Of a DNA stretch of 64,000 nucleotides, positions 28,670 through 39,154 are shown in pieces. The stretch covers positions 1,612,001 to 1,676,000 of the forward strand of contig NZ_CP113059.1 of assembly GCF_026625705.1 (NCBI RefSeq), in the 5' to 3' direction. The translations under genes and the position numbers were made by a program. How positions within the stretch are numbered: the stretch's first letter is position 1; every line of letters begins with the position of its first letter. The notes under the pieces were generated by a model. The model was not told the origin of the DNA. It made no database searches and saw only the letters and a program-made list of their open reading frames with translations. Origin of the DNA: Pedobacter sp. SL55. GTDB lineage: Bacteria > Bacteroidota > Bacteroidia > Sphingobacteriales > Sphingobacteriaceae.

Positions 28670-30867
28670 GAAATTTCCTTTTTATAAACAATTAGACGAG
28701 ATGGACTGTGGTCCTACTTGCTTGAGAATGGTTGCGGCTCATTATGGAAAAACTATTTCTGGAGATGTTTTGAGGGAAAGGGCATCGCTTACTAGATTGG
28801 GCGTTAGTATGGCTGGTATATCCCAAGCTGCCGAAATGGTGGGACTTCAAAGTTTGGTAATCCATTCTACTTATAAGATGATATCTGAAGAGGTTCCACT
28901 ACCATGCATAGCACATTGGAGAGAAAGACATTTCATTGTTGTCTATAAAATTAGTAAGAACTTTGTATATGTTGCAGATCCTGCCTTCGGTCTAATAAAA
29001 TATACAATAGAAGAATTTAAAAAGGGATGGCTAAGTTCTTCTTTAATTGTCAAAGATGATACAGAAGGCATACTTCTAGCTCTGGAGCCTACGCAAGAAT
29101 TCTTGGATGACGAGGACGAAATATCAAAAAATAGTAACATCGCTTTTTTGAAGCCATTCATCAGACCATACAGAAAACTGATCGTTCAACTAATAATAGG
29201 CTTGTTCATTGGAAGTTTAATCCAGCTAATCCTTCCCTTTCTAACTCAGTCAATAGTCGATGTTGGTATAAGTCAAAACAATCTCAACTTTATCAATCTA
29301 GTATTAATCGGTCAATTAGTCTTGTTTTTAGCACAAACAACAACTACCGCCGTACGAAGCTGGCTGTTACTACATATCACTAGCCGTATAAATATTTCGA
29401 TGCTAGGTAACTTCTTAATCAAACTGATGAAGTTACCAATTGCATTTTTTGATACAAAATCAACCGGAGATTTATTGCAGCGTATTCAGGATAATACCAG
29501 AATACAGAATTTTTTATCAACTGCTACTCTAAACATATTGTTCTCTGCTCTAAACATTCTAGTTTTTGCGGGGGTTTTATTTTATTATAGTTCGTCTATT
29601 TTTATTGTTTTTTTGTGCTGCACATTTGCTAATTTCTTCTGGGTGTATGCTTTTCTAAAAAAGCGAGCTATCCTGGATTATAAAAGATTTGACCAAGCAG
29701 CTGGAAACCAGAGTAGTATTTATGCAGTTACTAAATGGTATGCAAGAGATTAAGTTGAACGGTTCCGAAAAAAGACGAAGATGGGAATGGGAACTTATAC
29801 AAGTCAGGCTTTTCAAACTTTCTATTAAAAGTCTTACTTTAAACCAAATGCAGGACATAGGTGGTAGTTTTATCATTCAGCTAATGGGCTTTTTAGTGAC
29901 ATACCTTGCAGCAAAAGATGTAATCGCAGGTAATTTTACACTAGGTGCTATGCTGTCTATACAATATATCATAGGTCAATTAAATGCACCAATAACGAGT
30001 TTTACTGGATTTATACAATCGTATCAAGATGCCAAAATAAGTATAGAACGACTTAGTGAGATACATGATAAAGATAATGAGACAGGAGTTAGTGAAAGTG
30101 AAATTGAGACATTGCCTTTATCTAAGGATATATATATCAAAAATGTGAATTTTAGGTATGGTTCACAAGCTAGTCCTCTAGTTCTTGAAGATTTAAATTT
30201 TACAATTCCAGAAGGTAAGGTAACAGCTATTGTAGGTGCTAGTGGAAGTGGGAAAACAACTCTTCTCAAATTGATTTTAAAATTTTACGATCCAACCGAT
30301 GGAAGCATTGAAGTCGGAAAACATAGCATTGCTAACTACAATAGTGATTTTTGGAGAAAAAATGTTGGAGTTGTAATGCAGGATGGCTATTTGTTTGCCG
30401 ATTCTGTAGCTCGTAATATAACGGAGTCTGACTCTGACGGAATTTTGAACAAGATTAAATTAGAAAGAGCGGTACAAATCGCAAATCTTGATGAGTTTAT
30501 AGAGGAATTGCCCAAAGGTTATAAAACAAGAATTGGATCTAGCGGAATGGGTATAAGTGGTGGTCAGCGCCAACGAATATTTATTGCAAGAGCTATTTAT
30601 AAAGATGCACCTTATTTATTATTTGATGAAGCAACCAGCTCGTTGGATGCCAATAACGAAAAAATAATTATGAAGCGATTGGAACAATACTACGAAAATA
30701 AGACTGTTGTAATTGTAGCTCATCGGTTAAATACTGTTATCAATGCTGATCAAATTATTGTTTTAGAGAAAGGGAGGATTATAGAACAAGGAAGTCATCT
30801 CGAACTCACGAAGCTAAAAGGTGCTTATTACACGCTTATTAAAAATCAGTTGGAGTTAGGTCAATAA
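28662..30867 (+). CDS. C39 peptidase-containing ABC transporter (single-base frame break)
   Basis: Bifunctional exporter that cleaves double-glycine leaders and exports the peptide. The N-terminal C39 peptidase has catalytic C16 (DCGPTC), H90 (WRERHFIVVY) and D106 (VADPAFG). It is followed by a six-helix ABC membrane domain and an ATPase domain: Walker A GASGSGKTTLL, signature ISGGQRQR, Walker B LLFDEATSSLD, H-loop VAHRL. The frame breaks in the linker between membrane and ATPase parts: one T too many in TTT at 29719-29721 interrupts NQSSI/MQLLNGMQEIKLN. Corrected, the protein is 734 aa, standard for this family. Confidence 0.9.
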
Positions 30868-30874
30868 TATCAGT

Positions 30875-32167
30875 ATGAAAAAAAGAGGCAAAATAGATGA
30901 GCTTGACAATACAGATGAGCCGATAAAAGAAATACTTGGTAGAGTTCCTTCATGGATAGTGCAATGGGGAAACACTTTAATCCTAATTTTCTTTGTAAGT
31001 ATAGTTATTATTTCCTTTATAATTAAGTATCCAGAAGTTACTTATACTAATGCAAAAATAGTATCTATTAATGCCCCAAAGGCTGTTGTTTCAAGGGTAT
31101 CTGGAAAGCTTGTCCAGATAAATTTTAAAGAAGATACACCAGTTAGAAAAGGCGATTTAATTGGCTTTTTAGAAAGCGTTGCTAATCATGAACAAGTCCT
31201 TGCGTTATATAATGAACTTAAGGTCATGAATAATGATTTCGTCAACAACAACCAAAAAGATTTAGACACAAGGCTTTTTGAAATTGCTCATAATGAATTA
31301 GGGGAACTACAGCAATCTTTCCAAGCATTTTTCCAAGCTTATCTGACATATAAGAACTATATGCCAGGAGCGCTTTATGAAGAAAAAGAAGAAGATGCTT
31401 TTAGCCGATTTAAATAATCTCTCGAAAACAAAAGATAATTTGGAGAAACAAAAAGCTCTGATTATGCAAGATGCTTCATTGTCTAAATCGACATTTGAAG
31501 CTAATGAAAGTTTAAAACAAAAAAAAATTATTTCGGATCTAGAGTATAGGACAGAAAAAAGCAAGTTGATTAACAAACTGATTTCAATACCTCAGATAGA
31601 TGCCAGTATGCTAAACACAGAGAGTATAAAGAGTGATAAAAAAAGGAAATTTTGGAACTTGAGAACAATATATTTAGACAAAGGCTTCATTTCAAGGAAG
31701 AGTTAAGTATATTTAATAGTCAAGTAGAAGATTGGATAAAAAAATATGTATTAATTGCACCAATAAATGGAACAGTCAATTATAATAACTTCTTGCAGGT
31801 AAATCAGCAAGTACAGACTAATCAAATATTATGCTACATAAATCCGCAGGATAGTAAATTTTATGCAGAGATGTATATCCCTCAGTCTAATTTTGGAAAA
31901 GTTAAGCTGGGTCAGAAAGTATTATTTAAATTCCCATCTTATCCTTACCAAGAATATGGTATCGTAGAAGGCCATATTGATTTTATTTCAAAAATAGGTA
32001 CTGATAGCGGATATTTGTCAAAAGTTAAATTCATGAATAAACTATCAATCACATACAATAAAGATTTACATTATAAAGATGGCATGATTGCTAATGCTGA
32101 AATAGTTACAAAAGATATGAAGTTAATAGAAAGATTTTATTATAAAATAATTAAATTGGTAAAGTAG
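30875..32167 (+). CDS. HlyD-family membrane fusion protein (two compensating frame breaks)
   Basis: Adaptor linking the ABC exporter to an outer membrane channel. One membrane helix (about residues 30-55), a biotinyl-lipoyl strand (VSRVSGKLVQINFKEDTPVR), a coiled coil (LNNLSKTKDNLEKQKAL), and a closing beta half (APINGTVNYNNFLQVNQQVQ). Three overlapping frames carry it: one A too many in A5 at 31383-31387, then one A too few in A7 at 31638-31644. Corrected length is 430 aa. It starts 8 bases after the ABC transporter stop. No TolC homologue is adjacent. Confidence 0.85.
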
Positions 32168-32306
32168 GAGGGCTATAGAAAGAATAATTAACAGTTGCCT
32201 AGTCTAAAAACTCCGTAAGCTTTTAAAAGGCGAAGCCCTCAACTTTACCGTTGAAAAAGCAATAACAAGTAAAAGTTAAAACTTCGTAAGTTGTCAAAAT
32301 AATTAT

Positions 32307-32333
32307 AGCCCCGATTTTATCGGGGCTTTTTTA
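32307..32333 (+). terminator. rho-independent terminator closing the peptide-export island
   Basis: AGCCCCGAT / ATCGGGGCT stem with short TTT loop and six T. It follows 140 bases after the HlyD stop and marks the right edge of the island. Confidence 0.85.
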
Positions 32334-32396
32334 TGTGACATTAAACATTTGCATAGCCCAGCAATAATCCCGATTTTTGCAAATCTTTATGCACCT

Positions 32397-32423
32397 CGTC
32401 ATTGCGAGGAACGAAGCAATCTT
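32397..32423. repeat. dispersed CGTCATTGCGAGG...GCAATC element
   Basis: CGTCATTGCGAGGAACGAAG followed by CAATCTT, an imperfect palindrome placed immediately before the SPOR gene start. Sequences of this type recur in many bacterial genomes as dispersed elements. Confidence 0.5.
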
Positions 32424-32431
32424 AAAGCAAA

Positions 32432-32857
32432 ATGAAAATATTTTTGGTCTTAATTTCTGTATTACTAGGCGCTGAAGCTTTTGCCCAAAAGGGCGAAGTA
32501 ATTGTCGCGAAAGATCCCTTAATTGATAGTTTAATAGCAAAACGAATTGAGCTTAATAAAGTAAAGCCTACTGTTACCAATCCGAGTAGTGGTGTTATCG
32601 TTTCGTCTATGGGCTACCGAGTACAAATTTACTACGGTTCCGATAGGCGAGAAGTTTTTTCACAACAGGCACAGTTTAAATCAAGCTATCCTAAGCTCAA
32701 TACCTATATCACTTATAAAGAACCAAATTATTATTTAAGAGTGGGCGACTATCGTACCAAGCTAGAGGCGCAGCAATTTCTTAACCAATTGCGGCCAGAT
32801 TATCCAACCCTATTTATTTTTAGGGAGAAGATAAACGCACCAATTTTAGAACAGTAG
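32432..32857 (+). CDS. exported SPOR-domain protein
   Basis: 141 aa with a signal peptide (MKIFLVLISVLLGAEAFAQ). The C-terminal 80 residues form a SPOR fold: GYRVQIYYGSDRREVFSQQ, then YYLRVGDYRTKLEAQQFLNQ. SPOR domains bind denuded peptidoglycan glycan strands, usually at the division site. Most SPOR proteins carry a membrane anchor; this one looks secreted to the periplasm. Stands alone ahead of the M20 gene. Confidence 0.85.
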   Translation: MKIFLVLISVLLGAEAFAQKGEVIVAKDPLIDSLIAKRIELNKVKPTVTNPSSGVIVSSMGYRVQIYYGSDRREVFSQQAQFKSSYPKLNTYITYKEPNYYLRVGDYRTKLEAQQFLNQLRPDYPTLFIFREKINAPILEQ

Positions 32858-32946
32858 ATAAATAGTTAACAGTTCTCAATTCGCAGTTGTCGAGAATAGC
32901 GACTAAAAAACGAAACAACTAACCATCCAAAAAACTAACCGAAACA

Positions 32947-34128
32947 ATGAAACAAAAAATACAAGAATTAGCCACTCAAATTTTTAACGAAGTAGTAGCT
33001 TTTCGTCAACATTTACACGCCAATCCAGAATTATCTTTCAAAGAGTACCAAACTTCTGCATTTGTAAAGGAAAAGCTAAGCAATTGGGGCATTCCGTTTA
33101 CAGAAATGGCTAACACAGGTGTGGTAGGCTTAATTACTGGCGCTTTGCCATCAGATCAGGTCATCGCTTTGCGTGGAGATATGGATGCGCTGCCAATTAC
33201 AGAAGCGAATGATAAACCTTATGCTTCTAAAAATCCGGGTGTTATGCATGCTTGTGGCCACGATGTACACACTTCTTCGTTGTTGGGTACGGCATATATC
33301 CTTAACCAATTAAAAGAAGAATTTGCAGGTACCGTAAAACTGATTTTTCAACCTGCCGAAGAAATTTTGCCGGGCGGTGCCAGTATCATGATTAAAGAAG
33401 GGGTTTTAGAAAATCCTAAGCCACAAGCTATTGTTGGTCAGCACGTAATGCCGTTAATTGATGCAGGTAAAGTTGGTTTCCGTTCGGGTATTTACATGGC
33501 TTCTACCGATGAAATTTACGTAACCGTAACGGGCAAAGGTGGCCACGGTGCGCAACCACACCAAAATATCGATCCTGTTTTAATTACTTCGCATATTATT
33601 GTTGCCTTGCAGCAAATTGTAAGTCGTAATGCCGATCCGCGTTTGCCTTCGGTACTTTCTTTCGGTAAAGTAATTGCCAACGGAGCAACCAATGTAATTC
33701 CTAACGAGGTAAAATTGGAAGGTACTTTTAGAACCTTGAACGAAGAGTGGCGCAACGAAGCACATCGCTTGATGAAAAAAATGGCAGAAGGAATTGCAGA
33801 AAGTATGGGTGGAAGTTGTCATTTCGATATCCACAGAGGTTATCCTTTTTTAATTAATGAAGAAAAATTAACCAACAGCACAAAAGTATTGGCACAAGAG
33901 TATTTAGGCGAAGAAAACGTAGTTGATTTAGATATTTGGATGGCTGCCGAAGATTTTGCTTACTATTCTCAAGTAACTGATGCTTGTTTCTATCGTTTAG
34001 GTACGGGTAATGCCGCTAAAGATACTTGCCACTCGGTACACACGCCAAATTTTGATATTGATGAAGATGCCTTAAAAACTTCTACAGGTTTAATGGCCTA
34101 TATCGCCCTAAAACAATTAGGTAATTAA
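32947..34128 (+). CDS. M20 family amidohydrolase / N-acyl-amino acid deacylase
   Basis: Zinc peptidase of family M20D (amidohydrolase, HipO-like), 393 aa. Metal-binding residues are visible in MHACGHDVHTSSLL, FQPAEEILPGG and HVMP, and near the C-terminus in MAAEDFAYY and DTCHSVHTPNF. Relatives remove acyl groups from N-acylated amino acids or indole conjugates; the substrate here is not determined. Cytoplasmic, no signal peptide. Confidence 0.93.
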   Translation: MKQKIQELATQIFNEVVAFRQHLHANPELSFKEYQTSAFVKEKLSNWGIPFTEMANTGVVGLITGALPSDQVIALRGDMDALPITEANDKPYASKNPGVMHACGHDVHTSSLLGTAYILNQLKEEFAGTVKLIFQPAEEILPGGASIMIKEGVLENPKPQAIVGQHVMPLIDAGKVGFRSGIYMASTDEIYVTVTGKGGHGAQPHQNIDPVLITSHIIVALQQIVSRNADPRLPSVLSFGKVIANGATNVIPNEVKLEGTFRTLNEEWRNEAHRLMKKMAEGIAESMGGSCHFDIHRGYPFLINEEKLTNSTKVLAQEYLGEENVVDLDIWMAAEDFAYYSQVTDACFYRLGTGNAAKDTCHSVHTPNFDIDEDALKTSTGLMAYIALKQLGN

Positions 34129-34325
34129 ATTGGTTGTTTAGTTGGTTTGTCGTTTTTTTTTGGTGCTGCCAACGTAAAACTTATAACTTCTATGGTAAAG
34201 AATTGTTTTATTGTTGAATTGCAGTATTGTTGGTTAATAATAGCTAGTTCCTTGAACCACTATTGCTACTGTAAATTGCCAACTGTAAACTGAATCATGT
34301 CTTTATGGTTCAAAAATTGGAATAA

Positions 34326-35267
34326 ATGAAAAAACTTTGCTTTATCATACTTTTGTTGTTTGTTGTTGGCGCTAACGCTCAGCAAATTCCTCGTTTTAAT
34401 CCAGATACGTTAAAAACCATTACGTTAGATTCGGTAGTTAATATTAAAGCTAAACGTTTAAATATCGAAACATTTATTGATGCCATTATTAACGATACCA
34501 GTTTTTACGAAGCTTTTCGGAACATGAAAAAGTACACTTTCATCGCCGAAAATCGAGTTTTTACTTACGATAAAAAGAACAAAGTTGATGGAAAAATTTA
34601 TCGCAAGATAAGGCACAACAACGACGGGCCTTATAAAATGGAGTATCTGGTAAAAGAAGATGATGGCAAGGTTTATAAAAAGAACGGCAAATACCAGTTG
34701 TACACCGTAGAGATGTTCGACTACATTTTTATGAATGCCTACAATACTGATTTTGCGCCTGCTTCGGCACCAAGTACAGGTAAAAAAGGTGGAAACGAAG
34801 GTTATAAAGATAAACTTAAAACTTTAATCTTTAATCCGGGGCGACCAATTAAAGGCATTCCGTTTATTGGTAGTAAAACCGAAATATTTACGGCCAATAT
34901 GCGCCAATATTACGATTACACGTTCTACAGCGGTACGTATTTAGATTCCATTCCGGTCTATCGTTTTAAAGTATCGGTAAAGCCAGATCTTTCTAAATGG
35001 ACCAAAGACGGCATTATGATTAAGGAGCTGGTTACTATTTTTGATAAACGTAATTTCGAGATTTTAGGACGCTACGTAGACATGAAATACAGCAACATGC
35101 TTTTTGATTTTGATGTGCAGATGAATATTGAAATGAGCTATTTCGATGAAGTTAAACTGCCTACAAAAATTACCTACCAAGGGAATTGGGATTATCCACT
35201 AAAGAAAGAAGAACGGGCAAGTTTTTTGGTCTTGCACAAAGATTATCGTTTGGGAAAAGGCAAATAA
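34326..35267 (+). CDS. exported protein of unknown function
   Basis: 313 aa with a clear signal peptide (MKKLCFIILLLFVVGANAQ). The rest is beta-rich (YRFKVSVKPDLSKW, FEILGRYVDMKYSNMLFDFD, PTKITYQGNWDYPL), distantly reminiscent of the middle part of DUF5686/carboxypeptidase-like outer membrane proteins, but too weak to assign. Its stop codon abuts the stop of the convergent gene with no gap. Confidence 0.75.
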   Translation: MKKLCFIILLLFVVGANAQQIPRFNPDTLKTITLDSVVNIKAKRLNIETFIDAIINDTSFYEAFRNMKKYTFIAENRVFTYDKKNKVDGKIYRKIRHNNDGPYKMEYLVKEDDGKVYKKNGKYQLYTVEMFDYIFMNAYNTDFAPASAPSTGKKGGNEGYKDKLKTLIFNPGRPIKGIPFIGSKTEIFTANMRQYYDYTFYSGTYLDSIPVYRFKVSVKPDLSKWTKDGIMIKELVTIFDKRNFEILGRYVDMKYSNMLFDFDVQMNIEMSYFDEVKLPTKITYQGNWDYPLKKEERASFLVLHKDYRLGKGK

Positions 35268-35771
35268 TTACGGCTTTAGCGCAATATCATTGACAATGTA
35301 TTTGCTCAGCTTTTGCGACATATTTTGGTAGTCGATCTTCTCTTTGCTGGCATCAATTTTAAGCTCGGCGCCATGTATCACATTGTGTAAGGCAATACTT
35401 AGTCCAGCTACGGCGGCGGTGCCACCAGCGCCAACCAATACGGCTACTGCACCATCATCTACAGATTGCGCCGCTACAATAGCGCCACCTACTAGCCCAC
35501 CGGTAATTATGGCGTAACCCACATCACTATGGCGTTTCAAAATCTTAATTTTCTTTATTTTTTGGTAGGCAATGGTCCTTGTCAATTCTTTCTTGTCAAC
35601 CAAAACCAAGGCGGTATCATTAATCGCTATAATTTTGCCATGTACCTTTTGTTTTGCATCTGTAATCAATAAAGCGGTGTAAGGTGCTCTTTTTTTCTCT
35701 TGAGCATAGCTGATATTGACAATAAAAAGCAATAGGATGATGGTAAATGAAGATTTAGCGAGTAATTTCAT
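35268..35771 (-). CDS. exported hypothetical protein with Gly/Ala-rich membrane segment
   Basis: 167 aa. Signal peptide (SFTIILLLFIVNISYAQ), a small beta domain (KVHGKIIAINDTALVLVDKK), then a long Gly/Ala/Val-rich hydrophobic stretch (about residues 80-125) that probably inserts in a membrane. Minus-strand TATCTTTG (plus positions 35795-35802) fits a -7 box upstream. Function unknown. Confidence 0.7.
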   Translation of the reverse strand: MKLLAKSSFTIILLLFIVNISYAQEKKRAPYTALLITDAKQKVHGKIIAINDTALVLVDKKELTRTIAYQKIKKIKILKRHSDVGYAIITGGLVGGAIVAAQSVDDGAVAVLVGAGGTAAVAGLSIALHNVIHGAELKIDASKEKIDYQNMSQKLSKYIVNDIALKP

Positions 35772-35867
35772 TAGTGTTGTTCGATAATTTGTATCAAAGA
35801 TAGAAAATAATTAACCATGTTGATATTTAAGAGTAAACAATTAAATTAGCTGCATAAAAATACAAGG

Positions 35868-36524
35868 ATGAAAAACATTTTAAAACTATCAGTTGTGGCG
35901 TGTGCCCTAATTCTGCTATCTGCTATGAAACCTAAAACAAAAAAAGTAATATTCTTTGGCGACTCGATTACCCAAGCGGGTGTGCAGGGAAACGGCTATA
36001 TCAATTTACTTAAAAAGCAGGTAGATAGTACTAAGTTTGAATTGTTTGGTGCTGGCATTGGTGGCAATAAAGTATACGACCTATACTTGCGCTTAGAAGA
36101 TGATGTATTGGCTAAAAAACCCGACCTGGTTTTTATTTATGTAGGTATCAACGATGTTTGGCATAAACAAACTTCAAAAACAGGGACAGATTATCCCAAA
36201 TATCTCAAATTCTATCAGGCATTAATTAACAAAATTAAAGCACGCGGTAGTGCAGTAGTTTTATGCACACCTTCGGTAGTTGGCGAGAAAAAAAATGGAG
36301 CTAACGAACTAGATGCCGATTTAGATAAGTATGCGGAGGGCATAAGGGAGTTGGCCGCTAAAAATAATCTTCCGCTATGCGATTTAAGAAGGGCTTTTAA
36401 AGCTTACGAGGAACAAAATAATCCGCAAGATTTGGAGAAAGATATTTTAACCAGAGATAGGGTGCATTTGAACGATAAGGGAAACCAGTTTGTGGCAGAT
36501 CAGATGTTGCCTTTTATTAAGTAA
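35868..36524 (+). CDS. SGNH/GDSL family hydrolase
   Basis: 218-aa lipase/acylhydrolase-like protein with an N-terminal hydrophobic signal. Block I FFGDSITQAG carries the nucleophile (S33), block II GAGIGGNKVYDL, block III YVGINDVWHK, block V DRVHLNDKGN with the catalytic Asp and His. Single-domain GDSL hydrolases act on acetyl or acyl esters, often of carbohydrates; no specific substrate is indicated. Confidence 0.93.
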   Translation: MKNILKLSVVACALILLSAMKPKTKKVIFFGDSITQAGVQGNGYINLLKKQVDSTKFELFGAGIGGNKVYDLYLRLEDDVLAKKPDLVFIYVGINDVWHKQTSKTGTDYPKYLKFYQALINKIKARGSAVVLCTPSVVGEKKNGANELDADLDKYAEGIRELAAKNNLPLCDLRRAFKAYEEQNNPQDLEKDILTRDRVHLNDKGNQFVADQMLPFIK

Positions 36525-36534
36525 TGGTGTGCTA

Positions 36535-36675
36535 ACCACCTAAGACACCTTAGTTCACATGAGATGAGTTGCCCAAACTTTAGACAAACAAGATCAAGCT
36601 AAATTAAATACACCGAAAAAGTGTCTGTATTTTTTGAAGTAAATATGCTAAGGTTTCTTAAATGTCTAAGGTGGT
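36535..36675. repeat. nested inverted repeat upstream of dnaG
   Basis: Outer arms ACCACCTAAGACA (36535-36547) and TGTCTAAGGTGGT (36663-36675) pair with one mismatch; inner words CCTTAG and CTAAGG also pair. The element fills most of the gap before dnaG. Confidence 0.6.
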
Positions 36676-36725
36676 AAAATAATTTGCTAAATTTGAAGTC
36701 CCATTTAGAACGAGATTAGCAGCAA

Positions 36726-38683
36726 ATGATTACAGCGGAAACCATTGAGAAAATTAAGGAAACAGCCCGAATTGAAGAGGTTGTTGGCGATTTTGTACAC
36801 CTTAAAAAACGAGGTTCGAGCTTAATTGGTAATTGCCCTTTTCACGGCGAAAAAACACCTTCTTTTCACGTTTCGGTAAACAAAGGCATTTACAAGTGCT
36901 TTGGCTGCGGTGTAGCTGGTGATTCGGTGCGTTTTGTAATGGAGCACGAGAAATACTCGTATCCAGAAGCGCTGAAATTTTTGGCCAACAAGTACAATAT
37001 TGAAGTTGAAGAAACGGTTGAAAGTAAGGAAAACATAGAGCTGAACAGTGCTCGTGAAAGTCTTTACATTGTTTCGCAGTTTGCCGCTAATTTTTTCGAA
37101 GACCAACTTTGGAACAGTGCCGATGGTAAAGCCATTGGTTTAAGCTATTTTAAAGAACGCGGTTTTAGGGAAGATATCATCAAAAAATTTAATCTAGGCT
37201 ATTCGCCAGATGTTTGGGATGCTTTGACGTTGGAGGCCGAAAAAAACGGTCACGCGGTAGAATACCTAGAAAAAACTGGCCTTTCTATCAGAAATGATAA
37301 AGGAAAGTTATATGATAGGTTCCGTGGTAGGGTCATGTTTCCCATCCACAACTTTACGGGCAGGGTAATTGGTTTTGGTGGTAGAACTTTAAAAACCGAC
37401 AAGAACATACCTAAATACGTTAACTCGCCAGAGAGTGATATTTACCACAAATCTAATGTGCTGTATGGCTTGTTCCATGCAAAAAAGGCCATTCGCGACC
37501 AAGATAACTGTTATTTGGTAGAAGGCTATGTCGATGTTTTAGCGGTACATCAGGCTTATATCGAGAACGTTGTTGCTTCTTCTGGAACATCCTTAACTAT
37601 AGAGCAAATTAAGCTCATTGCTCGTTTTACGCAAAACGTAACCATTTTATATGATGGCGATGCGGCGGGTATCAAAGCCTCTTTGCGTGGTTTGGATATG
37701 ATTTTGGAAGAGGGACTGAACGTAAAAGTAGTTTCTTTTCCAGACGGAGACGACCCCGATTCTTATATGCACAAAGTGGGTGCGGGCGCCTTTAAAACCT
37801 ACATCGAAGAGCAGCGTCAAGATTTTATCCTCTACAAAGCCAATATTTTACTGGCCGATGCCGGGAAAGATCCTATCAAAAAAGCGGGGATCATTAGGGA
37901 TATTGTAGAAAGCATCGCTAAAATTCCGGATAACATCAAGGCTTCGGTATTTATTAAAGAATGTAGCCACTTGCTAGAAATTGAAGAGCGAGTGCTGCTT
38001 ACCGAGCTGAATGCCATAAAAGTAGCCAAGAGCAAAAAAGCCGCAGCTCCGCAAAGAGCAAGCAGTAGTCCTAGTCATCCAGATATGCCACCTGATGATT
38101 TGTTTGCTGAAGATGGACCAGCCGAAGCGACAGAAGTAGCTACCCAACAAATAAGTACAGATATTTTGCAAGAGCAGGAAATTGTGCGGTTGCTACTAAC
38201 TTTCGGGCACGAGCTAGTAACTTTTGAGCAGGTTGGTGAAATGCACGTGGGTTCATTTATTATTCAAAATTTAGGCGACGTGACTTTTGAAAACGCTTTA
38301 TGCAAGCGTATAGTTGACTATTATACTGCGGAAGTTGAAAACGGACAGTTGCCAACTATTAATCAGTTTTTGATGAGTGAGGATGGCGAAATTGCAACCT
38401 TGGCTATTACTTTAAGCACTTCGCCATATAGTTTAAGCGAAAATTGGTTAAACAAGCACCAGATTTACGTAAAAGACGAAAGCCAAAATATAAAAGGAGC
38501 AGCATTGGCGGACTTTATCATCTTAAAAAGCGAAAGGTAGACAGGATGCTTACCGATTTAATGAATCAGATTAAAGAAGAAACAGACGCAACCAATCAAG
38601 ATATTTTAATGGGACGTTATGCGCAGGTTAAAAACGTGGAGCGTACCATCTCTAAATTTTTAGGTTCGGTAATTGTGAAATAA
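36726..38683 (+). CDS. dnaG: DNA primase DnaG (single-base frame break near the 3' end)
   Basis: Replication primase. N-terminal zinc finger with C37, H40, C58, C61 (NCPFHGEKTPSFHV, YKCFGCGVAGD). The RNA-polymerase core follows, with TOPRIM residues in YLVEGYVDVLAVHQ and LYDGDAAGIKA, and finally the helicase-binding C-terminal region. The first frame ends at 38540 with FIILKSER, whereas the expected ending LKKRKVDRMLTDLMNQIKEE lies in another frame to 38683. One extra A in the A5 run at 38525-38529 restores a 652-aa protein. Because dnaG is essential, a base-calling omission is the likely cause. Confidence 0.93.
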
Positions 38684-38780
38684 TGATTGAATTTTGAATG
38701 AGTAAATGATTAAATAGCTAGATTAGATTTAATTTGCTTTTTTGCTTATTCTATCATTCAAAATTTTCTCATTCAATCAT
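38683..38780. repeat. imperfect palindrome between dnaG and yraN
   Basis: ATGATTGAATTTTGAATGAG (38683-38702) pairs with the mirror-complement CTCATTCAATCATTT region at 38769-38783 together with ATTCAAAATTTT. It is made of reiterated ATTGAAT/AATGATT words and has no similarity to the other palindromes. Confidence 0.5.
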
Positions 38781-38788
38781 TTCAAAGT

Positions 38789-39154
38789 ATGGCTATTCAC
38801 AACGATACAGGCAAAGCTGGTGAAAAGGCAGCGGTTCGCTTCTTGGAGCAACAAGGCTACGAAATTTTAGATGAAAATTGGACTTATGGTAAATCTGAAG
38901 TTGATATAGTTGCGCTTAAATCAAATACCCTTATCTTTATCGAAGTTAAAACACGCAGCTCGGTAGCTTTTGGTATGCCCCAAGACTTTGTAAGTGCCGC
39001 AAAACAACGTCAATTGGAACTGGCGGCAAGAGCCTACATCGAGATTATGGATTACCACGGAGAAATTAGGTTTGATATTGTGGCAGTGTTAGTTACTAAA
39101 GATAAACAATTTAAAATCACTCATATAGAGGATGCTTTTTGGCCTTATGCGTAA
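38789..39154 (+). CDS. yraN: YraN family putative endonuclease (UPF0102)
   Basis: 121-aa protein with the nuclease-like core GEKAAVRFLEQQGYEIL, then EVDIVALKSNTLIFIEVKTR, containing the D-ExK arrangement of Holliday-junction resolvase-like folds. The biological role of the family remains unsettled. It overlaps the following gene by 8 bases. Confidence 0.93.
   Translation: MAIHNDTGKAGEKAAVRFLEQQGYEILDENWTYGKSEVDIVALKSNTLIFIEVKTRSSVAFGMPQDFVSAAKQRQLELAARAYIEIMDYHGEIRFDIVAVLVTKDKQFKITHIEDAFWPYA

Noticed and set aside
28662..30867. Two separate genes (peptidase-permease and ATPase subunits)
   Set aside because: The junction falls inside a continuous conserved segment (NQSSI / MQLLNGMQEIKLN) and one base change restores the standard 734-aa protein.
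25651..32167. Type I restriction, toxin-antitoxin or phage origin for the A/T-rich island
   Set aside because: No nuclease, methylase, integrase or phage structural gene is present; C39 exporter and HlyD define a secretion system.
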